From contig DATMLF010000147.1 of the NCBI GenBank assembly GCA_035570595.1, forward strand, positions 1 through 64,000: a stretch of 64,000 nucleotides of DNA. Reading direction: 5' to 3'. The notes under the pieces were generated by a model. That model worked only from the letters and a program-made list of their open reading frames with translations, was not told the origin of the DNA and ran no database searches. Shown here one piece after another: positions 33,283-42,042 of the stretch. Every line of letters begins with the position of its first letter. Positions within the stretch are counted from its first letter, which is position 1. The position numbers and the translations under genes are program-made. This stretch comes from AP-15 sp035570595. GTDB lineage: Bacteria; Pseudomonadota; Alphaproteobacteria; ATCC43930; CGMCC-115725.

Positions 33283-35895
33283 TCAGATGACGCCCTCCTC
33301 GGCGAGCCGCTCGACCTCGCTCGGGCTGCGGCCGAGCAGCTCGGTCAACACCCACAAATTGTCCTCGCCGTAGCAGGGCGCGCCCCGGTTGGTCGGGCCG
33401 CCGATATAGGCGGGGGTGGCGCTCATCTTCATCGGCAGCTCATAGATCGGCCACGTGCCGATCTTGGTGCCGGTGACGTCGGTCAGCCATTTGAGGTGGC
33501 GCAGCTGAGGGTCGCCGTCGACGCGGTCCTCGGCGTTCTGGCACACCCCGGCCGGGACGCCGGCGCGCTGCAACTTCATCATGCAGTCGTGGCGGTCCTG
33601 GGTGCGGGTCCATATGCCGACCGCCGCATCGAGGGCGTCCTGATGCGCGAGGCGGCCTTCCAATGTCGTAAAGCGGCGGTCGTCGAGCCAGGCACCTTGC
33701 TCCGCGACCTGCGCCAGGGCCTGCCATTCGGCGTCGGTGAAGCAGGCGATCGCGACCCAGCGGTCCGCGCCCTCGCACGGATAGGCGCCGTGCGGTGCGG
33801 CCGGCTTATAGGGCGAGCGGTTGCCGTAGCGGCGCCATTCGCGCCCGTTCGCCGACCAGTCGAGGATGGTCGCCCCGGTCAGGAAAATGCCGCTCTCGCA
33901 TTGCGAGGCGTCGATCCACTGGCCCTCGCCGGTCCGCTCGCGGTGATAGAGCGCGCCGAGCAGCGCCAGGGCGTAGCCGTAGGCGCCCATCCAGTCGAGG
34001 TAGGAATAGCCCCAGCCGACCGGCATCGCCGGCTCGGGCAGGCCGGACATGTCGCCCTGCCCGCCAAAGGCGGCGGCGACCGGCCCCACGGTGCGCATGC
34101 GGCCATAGGTGCCGTGCGCCCCCATGCCCGATTGCTGGATGTAGATCACGTCGGGCCGGATCGACCTCAGCACGTCGTAGCCGAGGCCGAGGCGCTGCAG
34201 CACGCCGGGCGAAAACCCCTCGGCGACGACGTCGCACACCCGCACCAGATCCTTGGCGATCGCCAGGCCCTTAGGATGGCGGATGTTCAGCGAGATGCCG
34301 CGCTTGCCGGCGTTCTTGTTGTTGAACTGGCCGCCCATGTCGGGGTCGCGGACGCCGGGCAGCGGCCCGCTCGCGGCGTCGCGCGCGGCGCGCCCGCCGA
34401 CCGGGGCCATCGCCGCGAGACGGGTGTCGGGGTTGTCCTTCCACTCGACCTTGAAGCTTTCCGCACCCATCGCGGCGAGGAAGCGGGTGCCGCCGGCCGA
34501 CGCCAGAAACCACGCGAAATCGAGGATCTTGACCCCTTGCAGCGGGAACGGCTTGTCGTGCAAGGCCGAACGCCGCGGGTTTTCGACGCGGCGCGGCTCG
34601 GCCGGCACATTCGGGCGTCGCGCCGCCTCGCCCAGAACTGAGGCCGTGTCCTCGCCGAGCAATGGCGCCCGCCGGCCGACCCGCCAGCTCGTCTTGTTGC
34701 TGAGCCATTTGCTGGTCGGATAGCGAAAGCTGCGGCCCAGCTCGGGGTGCGCGACATCGGCAAAGGTCCGGCGCGCGAGCCAATGCTCGTCCTGCGCGTT
34801 CTCGTGCGGCTTGCGCAACGGCGCCCACAAGAGGCCGGCGTCCTGCGCCTCGCGCCACGGCATGTCGGCATAGGTCCACGCCCGCACAAAGCGCTGCACG
34901 ACATCGAGCATATGCGCGCGCGTCTCGTCGCTGCCGGCGGTGCCGGGCACCTGGCGCCCCCGCAGATCGGCGTCGGGCGGCGGCGGCTGCAGATCGGCCT
35001 GCATGCCGTATCCCGAGAGCAGCGGCACGAGGTTCTTCAAGTCGCGGGCGCCCATCCCGTGGGTGATGAACCAGCGCCCGTCCTTGGTATGGCAGATGCC
35101 GGGCGAGTGGTTGGGGGTCTCGGCGGCATGCCGGTTGGTCAGCCGCCACAACGGCACCCGCCGCATGACCCAGTACATGATGTCCTGCTCGGGGTTCTTC
35201 GACACCGCCTCGTGGATCGCGACCGAGACGTCCTGGCCCTGCCCGCTCCGGTGGCGGTGGATCAGCGCGGCGATGACGCCGGTCGCCAATTGCTCGCCGG
35301 CGATGTGATAGGCGTGCCAGACCTGGGGCGCGATCGGCGGCGTGTCGTATTCGAGGCTGGGGTCGGGGTCGTAGCCGCAATTCATCATGACGCCGCCGAG
35401 CGCCAGATGGATCAGGTCCGAGCCCTTGAAGTCCGCCCACGGCCCGTCGTCGCCAAACGGCGTCATCCGCGCCGTCACGAGGCTCGGAAACCGTGCCCCC
35501 AGTGCCGCGCGATCGAGGCCCAATGCCGTGTTCAGCGCGCCGCAGCTCGCGTCCAGCAGGATGTCGGCTCCCGCCAGCAAGCGAAGCAGTTGCTCGCATC
35601 CCGCCGGCTCGCACAGGTCGAGCACGACCGACTTTTTGTTGCGGTTGTAGTTCCAGAAGAACAGCGAGCGTTCGATGCCGGGCTGGTCGTCGAGAAACGG
35701 CCCGATCCGCCGGGTCGCGTTGCCCTCGGGCGGCTCAATCTTGACGACCTCGGCGCCGAGGCCGGCGAGCAGGAGCCCGGCATACTCGGCGCGCTCGTCG
35801 GCGACCTCGACCACCCGCACGCCGTCGAGCATGCCGGGGCCGGCGTTGCCCATCATTTCGCCCGGTCCCTGCCCGGTCACGCCCAGGTCCGACAC
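33283..35895 (-). CDS. Tandem-domain CaiB/BaiF CoA-transferase (class III)
   Basis: An 870-residue protein made of two class III CoA-transferase modules in one chain. Module 1 (about 10-420) has GVRVVEVADERAEYAGLLLAGLGAEVVKIEPP and module 2 (about 440-870) has GVKILDFAWFLASAGGTRFLAAMGAESFKVEW, GKRGISLNIRHPKG and DWMGAYGYAL. Typical enzymes are about 400 residues and form interlocked homodimers, so this is a covalent pseudo-dimer. The GTG start at 35895 follows GGGGGGAAG; the longer frame to 36273 has no ribosome site. It is divergent from the SMP-30 lactonase gene. The acyl substrate is unknown. Confidence 0.9.
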   Translation of the reverse strand: MSDLGVTGQGPGEMMGNAGPGMLDGVRVVEVADERAEYAGLLLAGLGAEVVKIEPPEGNATRRIGPFLDDQPGIERSLFFWNYNRNKKSVVLDLCEPAGCEQLLRLLAGADILLDASCGALNTALGLDRAALGARFPSLVTARMTPFGDDGPWADFKGSDLIHLALGGVMMNCGYDPDPSLEYDTPPIAPQVWHAYHIAGEQLATGVIAALIHRHRSGQGQDVSVAIHEAVSKNPEQDIMYWVMRRVPLWRLTNRHAAETPNHSPGICHTKDGRWFITHGMGARDLKNLVPLLSGYGMQADLQPPPPDADLRGRQVPGTAGSDETRAHMLDVVQRFVRAWTYADMPWREAQDAGLLWAPLRKPHENAQDEHWLARRTFADVAHPELGRSFRYPTSKWLSNKTSWRVGRRAPLLGEDTASVLGEAARRPNVPAEPRRVENPRRSALHDKPFPLQGVKILDFAWFLASAGGTRFLAAMGAESFKVEWKDNPDTRLAAMAPVGGRAARDAASGPLPGVRDPDMGGQFNNKNAGKRGISLNIRHPKGLAIAKDLVRVCDVVAEGFSPGVLQRLGLGYDVLRSIRPDVIYIQQSGMGAHGTYGRMRTVGPVAAAFGGQGDMSGLPEPAMPVGWGYSYLDWMGAYGYALALLGALYHRERTGEGQWIDASQCESGIFLTGATILDWSANGREWRRYGNRSPYKPAAPHGAYPCEGADRWVAIACFTDAEWQALAQVAEQGAWLDDRRFTTLEGRLAHQDALDAAVGIWTRTQDRHDCMMKLQRAGVPAGVCQNAEDRVDGDPQLRHLKWLTDVTGTKIGTWPIYELPMKMSATPAYIGGPTNRGAPCYGEDNLWVLTELLGRSPSEVERLAEEGVI

Positions 35896-36097
35896 GCTTC
35901 CCCCCTTTAATCCGGATGCCCGAGCCCGTCGGGACACACCCGCCGCAGCGGGCGGGCCGCGGCCGATTGTGTCGGACAAAGCGGCTTTGTCAACTTGGCC
36001 CAGCCGACCGGACGCCGGATCGCCGCGCGGGCGCCTTGACCTTCCGCGACCGCGGGCGACAGAATTGCTCCGGTCCACAGGCTGGGAGGAAGGCGCG

Positions 36098-37012
36098 ATG
36101 GCCGAGATACGCGTGGTCGCGAGCGGATTGCGGTTTCCCGAAGGGCCGGTGGCGATGGCCGACGGCTCGGTGATCTTGGGCGAGATCGCCGGCGCCGCGG
36201 TGACCCGGGTCATGGCCAATGGCGCGAAATCGCCGATCGGCAACGCCGGCGGCGGACCAAACGGGGTCGCCACGGGTCCCGACGGCGCGCTCTATGTCTG
36301 CAACAACGGCGGCAACGAGTACGCGCAGGGCGGCTTTTTGTCGACCGGCCCGTCCCGCGACTACCGCTGTGGGTATGTCCAGCGGATCGACCCGCGCACC
36401 GGCGAGGCGCGCGTTCTCTACAACGAGTGCCAGGGCCACAAATTGTCGGCGCCGAACGACATCGTGTTCGATCGCCAAGGCGGGTTCTATTTCACCGACC
36501 TCGGCAAGCGCTACGCGCATCAGCGCGACCATGGCGGGCTCTATTACGCGCTGCCCGACGGCTCGAAGGTGACCGAGCTTGTCTACCCGATGCTGAGCCC
36601 GAACGGCGTCGGGCTGTCGCCCGACGAAAAGACGGTCTACGTCGCCGACACCGAGACCTCGCGGCTCTTCGCCTATGACATCGCCTCGCCTGGCGTCTTG
36701 CGCAGCGCGCCGTTCCCGGCGCCCTACGGCGGCCGTCTGGTGTGCGGGCTGCCCGGTTTTCAGCGCTTTGACAGCCTAGCGGTCGAGGCGTCGGGCAACA
36801 TCTGCGTCGCGACCCTGGTCACCGGCCACATCACCGTCGTCGCGCCCGACGGCCGCGTCGTGCGCCAGGTCAAGATGCCGGATGTCTACCCGACCAACAT
36901 CTGCTTCGGCGGCGCCGACATGAAAACCGCCTACGTCACGCTTTCCGGCACCGGCGAGCTTGCCGCGATGGACTGGCCGGAACCCGGGCTGCGCCTCAAT
37001 TTCGCGGTTTAA
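36098..37012 (+). CDS. SMP-30/gluconolactonase family protein
   Basis: A 304-residue six-bladed beta-propeller lactonase. The metal-binding residues fall in FPEGPV (Glu), APNDIVFD (Asn) and the LSPDEKTVYVADTE blade (Asp). ATG 36098 follows GGGAGGAAGG; the long upstream frame to 35675 is rejected. Enzymes of this family hydrolyse sugar lactones or related intramolecular esters. It may share a catabolic role with the divergent CoA-transferase. Confidence 0.9.
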   Translation: MAEIRVVASGLRFPEGPVAMADGSVILGEIAGAAVTRVMANGAKSPIGNAGGGPNGVATGPDGALYVCNNGGNEYAQGGFLSTGPSRDYRCGYVQRIDPRTGEARVLYNECQGHKLSAPNDIVFDRQGGFYFTDLGKRYAHQRDHGGLYYALPDGSKVTELVYPMLSPNGVGLSPDEKTVYVADTETSRLFAYDIASPGVLRSAPFPAPYGGRLVCGLPGFQRFDSLAVEASGNICVATLVTGHITVVAPDGRVVRQVKMPDVYPTNICFGGADMKTAYVTLSGTGELAAMDWPEPGLRLNFAV

Positions 37013-37056
37013 TTGGAGCGCGGACAGATGGGTTATCGTCGAGAGCGGAGGTCCTG

Positions 37057-37452
37057 TTGGCAAAAACGAGCGTATTGATCGTCGGTCTCGAGCCGTCGCT
37101 GATCGACTTCTCCGACCCTGCGTATGGCGCCTCGGGGCTGGATGCCGCCGCAATACGCGCCGGGCTCGCGGCGAACCAGGCGCAGCTGAACGCGCTCGGC
37201 TATGATGCTGAGCTTTGCCTCACCGACTTTGGCGAGACAGCAGCGGCGGTTCTGCGCGACCGGCTAAAGAATAAGTCCTTCGATTGCATTTTGATTGGCG
37301 CGGGCGTGCGTCTGATCGCCCAGAACACGCCGCTCCTCGAAACGCTCGTCAATATCGCGCATGCCGATGCGCCGCGGGCGAAACTCTGCTTCAATACCCG
37401 GCCGACCGATACCGCTGCTGCGGTCGAACGATGCCTCCCTGCCACGAGATAG
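37057..37452 (+). CDS. Conserved hypothetical protein
   Basis: A 131-residue protein from a TTG start behind GGAGGTCC. It reads SVLIVGLEPSLIDFSDPAY, then LNALGYDAELCLTDFGETAAAVLRDRL, FDCILIGAGVRLI and a C-terminal CFNTRPTDTAAAVERCL. Such a flavodoxin-like alternating beta/alpha pattern is conserved in rhizobial and related genomes, but I know no function. It follows the SMP-30 gene by 44 bp. Confidence 0.75.
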   Translation: MAKTSVLIVGLEPSLIDFSDPAYGASGLDAAAIRAGLAANQAQLNALGYDAELCLTDFGETAAAVLRDRLKNKSFDCILIGAGVRLIAQNTPLLETLVNIAHADAPRAKLCFNTRPTDTAAAVERCLPATR

Positions 37453-37538
37453 ATCTAAGCGGAACGCGAGCTCTGCTTGCCGGGTCGTTTGTTTTTTGGC
37501 GCGGCCGCAATAGAGCTTGATTTTCGAGGAGACATGCG

Positions 37539-38630
37539 ATGAAAGCCGCCGTGCTGCATGCCGCAAACCAGCCGCTGACGATCGAGGACGTCTCCCTCGC
37601 CAAGCCGGGGCCGCGCGAGGTCTTGCTGCGCACCGCTTTTGCCGGGCTGTGCCACAGCGACCTGCATTTCATCGACGGGCTCTACCCGCACCCGACACCC
37701 TGCGTGCTCGGCCATGAATCGGCGGCGGTGGTCGAGGCGGTCGGCGACGCGGTGAGCTACGTCAAGCCCGGCGATCACGTCATCACCTGCCTCTCGGTGT
37801 TCTGCGGGGTGTGCCCGCAATGCGTCACCGGGCACCCGAATTTGTGCGAGAACACCGAGGTCAAGTTGCCGCCCGGCGTTTCGCGCCGCCTGTCGTGGAA
37901 GGGCGGCGAATTGATGAACCAGTTTCTGAACCTGTCGTCCTTTGCCGAGGAGATGCTGGTTCACGAGAACGCGATCGTTAAGATCGACCCCGACATCCCG
38001 CTCGACCGCGCGGCACTCGTCGGCTGCGGCGTCATGACCGGGGTGGGCGCGGTCTTCAACGCCGCCAAGGTCGAGCCGGGCTCGACGGTCGCGGTGATCG
38101 GCTGCGGCGGCGTCGGGCTGTCGGCGGTCAACGGCGCGGCACTCGCCGGAGCCGAGCGCATCATCGCGATCGACACGGTTGCGTCAAAGCTCGAGCTCGC
38201 GCGCGAGCTCGGCGCCACCGACACGTTGAACGCGAGCAACGCCGACCCGGTGAAGGCGGTGCGGGAAATGACCGGCGGCGGCGTGCACTATTCGTTCGAG
38301 GCGCTCGGCACCAAGACCACGGCCGAGCAGGCGTTTCAGATGTTGCGCGGCGGCGGCACCGCGACGATCATCGGCATGGTGCCGTTGGGCGTAAAGATCG
38401 AATTGCACGGCTACGACTTCCTGCGCGATCGCAAGCTGCAAGGGACCTCGATGGGCGGCAACCGCTTCCGGGTCGACATGCCGCGGCTCTTGTCGCTGTG
38501 GCGCCAGGGCCGGTTGAAGCTCGACCACCTGATCTCGGGCAGGCTCAAGCTCGACCAAATCAACGACGGCTTCGCCGCGCTCAAATCGGGCGCCCCGGTG
38601 CGCCAGCTGATCGATTTCGCCGCCACCTGA
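37539..38630 (+). CDS. Zinc-dependent alcohol dehydrogenase (class III/S-formaldehyde-type)
   Basis: A 363-residue MDR-family dehydrogenase. Catalytic zinc ligands: Cys in GLCHSDLH, His in GHESAA and Cys in GCGVMTG. Structural zinc site: C-x2-C-x2-C-x7-C in CGVCPQCVTGHPNLC. Cofactor motif GCGGVGLSAVNGAAL (GxGGxG), with an Asp after the second strand favouring NAD. It resembles the Rxyl_3153-like and class III subfamilies. The substrate alcohol is not determined. It lies 86 bp after the hypothetical gene on the same strand. Confidence 0.9.
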   Translation: MKAAVLHAANQPLTIEDVSLAKPGPREVLLRTAFAGLCHSDLHFIDGLYPHPTPCVLGHESAAVVEAVGDAVSYVKPGDHVITCLSVFCGVCPQCVTGHPNLCENTEVKLPPGVSRRLSWKGGELMNQFLNLSSFAEEMLVHENAIVKIDPDIPLDRAALVGCGVMTGVGAVFNAAKVEPGSTVAVIGCGGVGLSAVNGAALAGAERIIAIDTVASKLELARELGATDTLNASNADPVKAVREMTGGGVHYSFEALGTKTTAEQAFQMLRGGGTATIIGMVPLGVKIELHGYDFLRDRKLQGTSMGGNRFRVDMPRLLSLWRQGRLKLDHLISGRLKLDQINDGFAALKSGAPVRQLIDFAAT

Positions 38631-38674
38631 GCCCGGACAGTCGCACCGAGGCATCCGGCATCTGGCGTTAGGGC

Positions 38675-41521
38675 CTAATGGGCGTCGTCCCAGCTGCGGG
38701 CGAAGCCGGTTTCGACAACGAGCGGCACTGCGAGCTCGCAATGCGGCGCGCAGGCGCCTTCCATGACCTCTTTGACGGTCCCGGCGGTCACCTGAATTTC
38801 GGCCTGCGGCACCTCAAACAGCAATTCGTCATGGACCTGCAGCAGCATCCGGGCATGCAGCCCGGAGCCGGTTAGCGCCGCCGGGATGCGGGTCATCGCG
38901 CGCTTGATGATGTCGGCCGCCGAGCCCTGCAAGGGTGCGTTGATCGCCTGGCGCTCGGCGCCGGCGCGGCGCGCCGGGTTGGCGTCGCGGATCCCCGAGA
39001 TCCAGCATTTGCGGCCAAAGATCGTCTCGACATAGCCGGTGCGGCGGCAGTCGGTCTTGATCCGCTCCATATAGGCGCGGATCGCCGGGAAGCGCTCGAA
39101 ATAGGCGCGGATGTAGGCCGCGGCCTCCGACTGTGGCACGCCGATCTGGGCGCCGAGCCCGAACGCGCTGATGCCGTAGATGATGCCGAAATTGATCGCC
39201 TTCGCGCGCCGCCGGGTGGCCCCGTCCATCGTGGCGAGCGGCACCCCGAACACCTCGCTCGCGGTCAGCGCGTGAATGTCGACCCCGTCCTGGAACGCCT
39301 GCCGCAGCTCCGGCACGTCGGCGACGTGAGCGGCGAGCCGCAGCTCGATCTGGCTGTAGTCGGCCGACAACAGCACATGACCGGGCTCGGCGATAAAGGC
39401 CCGGCGAATGCGCCGGCCTTCCTCGGTGCGGATCGGGATGTTCTGCAGATTGGGGTTGTTCGACGAAAACCGTCCGGTCGCCGCGACGGCGAGCGCATAG
39501 GAGGTGTGGACGCGCCCGGTCTCGGCGTCGATTTCCTCGGCGAGCGCGTCGGCATAGGTCGATTTGAGCTTGGTCAGCTGGCGCCACTCGAGAACCTGCG
39601 CCGGCACCGGGTGCAATGGCGCGAGCTCTTCGAGGATCGAGGCGTCGGTCCCGTAGGCGCCGGTCTTGCCCTTCTTGCCGCCCGGCAACCCCAGCTTTTC
39701 GAACAGCACGTCGCCCAACTGCTTGGTCGAGCCGATGTTGAAGTCGTTGCCGACCGCGGCATAGACCGTCCGCTCGAGTTCGGCGATGCGCTGCGTGAAA
39801 TCGCGCGACAGCTCGGCGAGCGCCGCGCGGTCGACCTTGATCCCCTCCCGCTCCATCGCGGCGACGACCGGCGCCAGCGGCCGCTCGACCGTCTCGTAGA
39901 ACGCGGTCATCCGCTCGCGCACGAGGCGCGCCTTGAGCAGGATGTGCGCCCGTAGCGTCGCGTCCGCGCGCTCGGCGGCAAAGTCGCGCGCCTGCTCGCG
40001 CGGCACCTCGGCAAAGGCGATCAGGCTCTTGCCGGTGCCGACAACGCCCTTGAGTGGCGTCAGCTCGTGCTCGAAGCAGCGCTTCGTCAGGGTCTCGATC
40101 TCATGGTCGAACTGGCCGCCGTCGAGCACGTAGGACATCAGCATCGTGCAGTCGTGCGGCGCCAGTGCTATGCCATGGCGCGACAGCAGGTGCGCCGCGG
40201 TCTTTACGTCATGGCCGACCTTGAGGACGCCCGGGTCTTCGAGCAGCGGCCGCAATTTTTCGATCGCCACGTCGAGCGGGATGCCGCCGGTCTCGGCGAG
40301 GGCGAGCTCGCCCGTCATCCGATGACCGAGCGGGACGTAGGCCGCCATCCCGGGCGCCAATCCCAACGCGATCCCGGCGAGCGCCGGCCGGCGGCCGGGC
40401 ACGGTGCTCGCGGCGACCCAGATCGCGACCGAGCCTGCTTCGTGCGCCGCCTCGATCCAATGGTCGAGCCCTTCGACCGTTTCGACGAGGGCGTAGCTGC
40501 GCGGTGCCGTAAAGGGCGGGACTTCGGGGGTCGCGGGCTCGCTCGGCCCGCTCGGCAGCGGCGCGGCAATGTCGAGCCGGCGCTCGATGCGCGACTTGAG
40601 GGCGCGCAGCTCCATCTCGTCGAGAAACGGGAACAGCTTCTCGGGGTCGTACGGCTTGATCCTGAGCGCCGACAGCGGGCAGGGCAGCGGCACCTTGTCG
40701 TCGAGCTTGACCAATTCCTTGGACAACCTCGCCTTGGCCTCGTTCTCGATCAAGGCTTCGCGGCGCTTCGGCTGCTTGATCTCGTGCGCGTGCGCGAGCA
40801 GGGTTTCGAGGTCGCCGTAGGTGTTGATCAGCTCGGCCGCGGTCTTGACGCCGATGCCCGGCACACCCGGCACATTGTCGGTGCTGTCGCCGCACAGCGC
40901 CTGCACCTCGACAACCTTGTCCGGCCCGACCCCGAACTTCTCGCGCACCTCGGCCTCGGCGATCGGCCGGTCCGACATCGGGTCGCGCATCGTCACGCCG
41001 TCGCCGACGAGCTGCATCAGGTCCTTGTCGGAGGACAGGATCGTGACCTTGGCGCCCGCTTCCACCGCGTGGCGGGCGTAGGTGGCGATCAGGTCGTCCG
41101 CCTCGAAATCCGCCATCTCGATCTGACAGATGTCGAACGCTCCGGCGGCGCGCCGCACATGCTCCAGCTGCGGGCGCAAGTCATCGGGCATCTCTCGCCG
41201 GTTGGCCTTGTAGTCGCTGTAGATCCGGTTGCGAAAGCTGTGACCGGAGGCGTCGAAGATAACCGCCATGTGGTCGGCGTCGGTTTCACGGCGGTACTTA
41301 TCCAGCATGTTGCTGAATATCATGACCACTTCGGTGGCCATGCCGTCCGATTGTCTTTGAAACCGCTCGGCCTTTGGGTCGCGTGCGCGGGCGAAATAGG
41401 CGCGAAAGATAAACCCCGAGCCGTCGATCAAAAACACATGATGAGGCGCGGCCGACGGCGCCGCGGCGGCATCGGTCGGGTTGGGCTTTGCCTCGCCGAT
41501 CAGGCTGATCAGGTCGTCCAC
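38675..41521 (-). CDS. polA: DNA polymerase I with a degenerate 3'-5' exonuclease domain
   Basis: A 948-residue Pol I. The 5'-3' exonuclease is intact (LIDGSGFIFRAY, VIFDASGHSFR, ILSSDKDLMQL, GDSTDNVPGVPGIGVKTA). The polymerase domain is intact: motif A SADYSQIELR, motif B RRRAKAINFGIIYG, motif C QVHDELLFE. The middle domain aligns in sequence but has lost the ExoI acids (expected D-x-E, seen WVA at about 368-370), ExoII Asp (Ala at about 442) and ExoIII Asp (Arg at about 518). This predicts no proofreading, as in Taq. The GTG start at 41521 is chosen; an upstream frame runs to 41725 without a ribosome site. Confidence 0.95.
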   Translation of the reverse strand: MDDLISLIGEAKPNPTDAAAAPSAAPHHVFLIDGSGFIFRAYFARARDPKAERFQRQSDGMATEVVMIFSNMLDKYRRETDADHMAVIFDASGHSFRNRIYSDYKANRREMPDDLRPQLEHVRRAAGAFDICQIEMADFEADDLIATYARHAVEAGAKVTILSSDKDLMQLVGDGVTMRDPMSDRPIAEAEVREKFGVGPDKVVEVQALCGDSTDNVPGVPGIGVKTAAELINTYGDLETLLAHAHEIKQPKRREALIENEAKARLSKELVKLDDKVPLPCPLSALRIKPYDPEKLFPFLDEMELRALKSRIERRLDIAAPLPSGPSEPATPEVPPFTAPRSYALVETVEGLDHWIEAAHEAGSVAIWVAASTVPGRRPALAGIALGLAPGMAAYVPLGHRMTGELALAETGGIPLDVAIEKLRPLLEDPGVLKVGHDVKTAAHLLSRHGIALAPHDCTMLMSYVLDGGQFDHEIETLTKRCFEHELTPLKGVVGTGKSLIAFAEVPREQARDFAAERADATLRAHILLKARLVRERMTAFYETVERPLAPVVAAMEREGIKVDRAALAELSRDFTQRIAELERTVYAAVGNDFNIGSTKQLGDVLFEKLGLPGGKKGKTGAYGTDASILEELAPLHPVPAQVLEWRQLTKLKSTYADALAEEIDAETGRVHTSYALAVAATGRFSSNNPNLQNIPIRTEEGRRIRRAFIAEPGHVLLSADYSQIELRLAAHVADVPELRQAFQDGVDIHALTASEVFGVPLATMDGATRRRAKAINFGIIYGISAFGLGAQIGVPQSEAAAYIRAYFERFPAIRAYMERIKTDCRRTGYVETIFGRKCWISGIRDANPARRAGAERQAINAPLQGSAADIIKRAMTRIPAALTGSGLHARMLLQVHDELLFEVPQAEIQVTAGTVKEVMEGACAPHCELAVPLVVETGFARSWDDAH

Positions 41522-41531
41522 GAGTGGCCTG

Positions 41532-41774
41532 CTATCCGGAGGTTGCGCTTTTAGGGCGGTCGTGCGGCGGGTCCATCGCCGTCGAGACGGTCGGGCCGGC
41601 TGCAGCGCCGGCGCCGGCCGTCGCCCGGTTGACATAGAGGCGGGAGCAATAAGGGCACTCGACCCTGCCGGTGGGCGCAAGGTTGAGATAGACCCTCGGA
41701 TGGCCGAGCGGGCCGCCGCCGCCATTGCAGGCCGCGACCATGTCTTCGATATAGATGGTTTCTGCGGGTCCCAT
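41532..41774 (-). CDS. CHCC-type zinc-finger domain protein
   Basis: An 80-residue protein with the short zf-CHCC motif: IEDMVAACNGGGGPLGHPRV then VECPYCSRLYV. The Cys, His and paired Cys form a zinc site like that of the NDUFS6 complex I subunit. It lies 10 bp upstream of polA on the same strand, a context often seen in alphaproteobacteria. ATG 41774 is chosen because a longer frame upstream has no similarity. The C-terminal tail is Ala/Gly-rich. Confidence 0.8.
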   Translation of the reverse strand: MGPAETIYIEDMVAACNGGGGPLGHPRVYLNLAPTGRVECPYCSRLYVNRATAGAGAAAGPTVSTAMDPPHDRPKSATSG

Positions 41775-42042
41775 AAACCAGCCGGAGGCTTTGTGCCGGC
41801 GCGGCGCGGCGGCCGGTTGACCGTTTGTCCGGCTCGATGATACGCATTGCCGGCGGACGATCAATGATGCGCTGTTCAAATTCGGGGCCCCGGCTCTCGC
41901 GCTATCGGGCGAAAGGTTCGCCGACGGGCCGCTGTCTGCACTCGGTTGCGCCGCCCGATCTGGCTCCTGACTTCCCGGATTTTGCCGTCGCCGGGCTGAA
42001 ACGGATGGGGCTCGCGCGCAAACCCGCGGGGCCGGCAAGCGC

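Noticed and set aside
33283..36273. CoA-transferase with a 126-residue N-terminal extension
   Set aside because: It runs under the divergent SMP-30 gene; the GTG at 35895 has a strong ribosome site.
38675..41725. polA with an upstream extension of 68 residues
   Set aside because: The extension overlaps the zf-CHCC gene, lacks a ribosome site and reads as low-complexity Arg/Ala/Pro.
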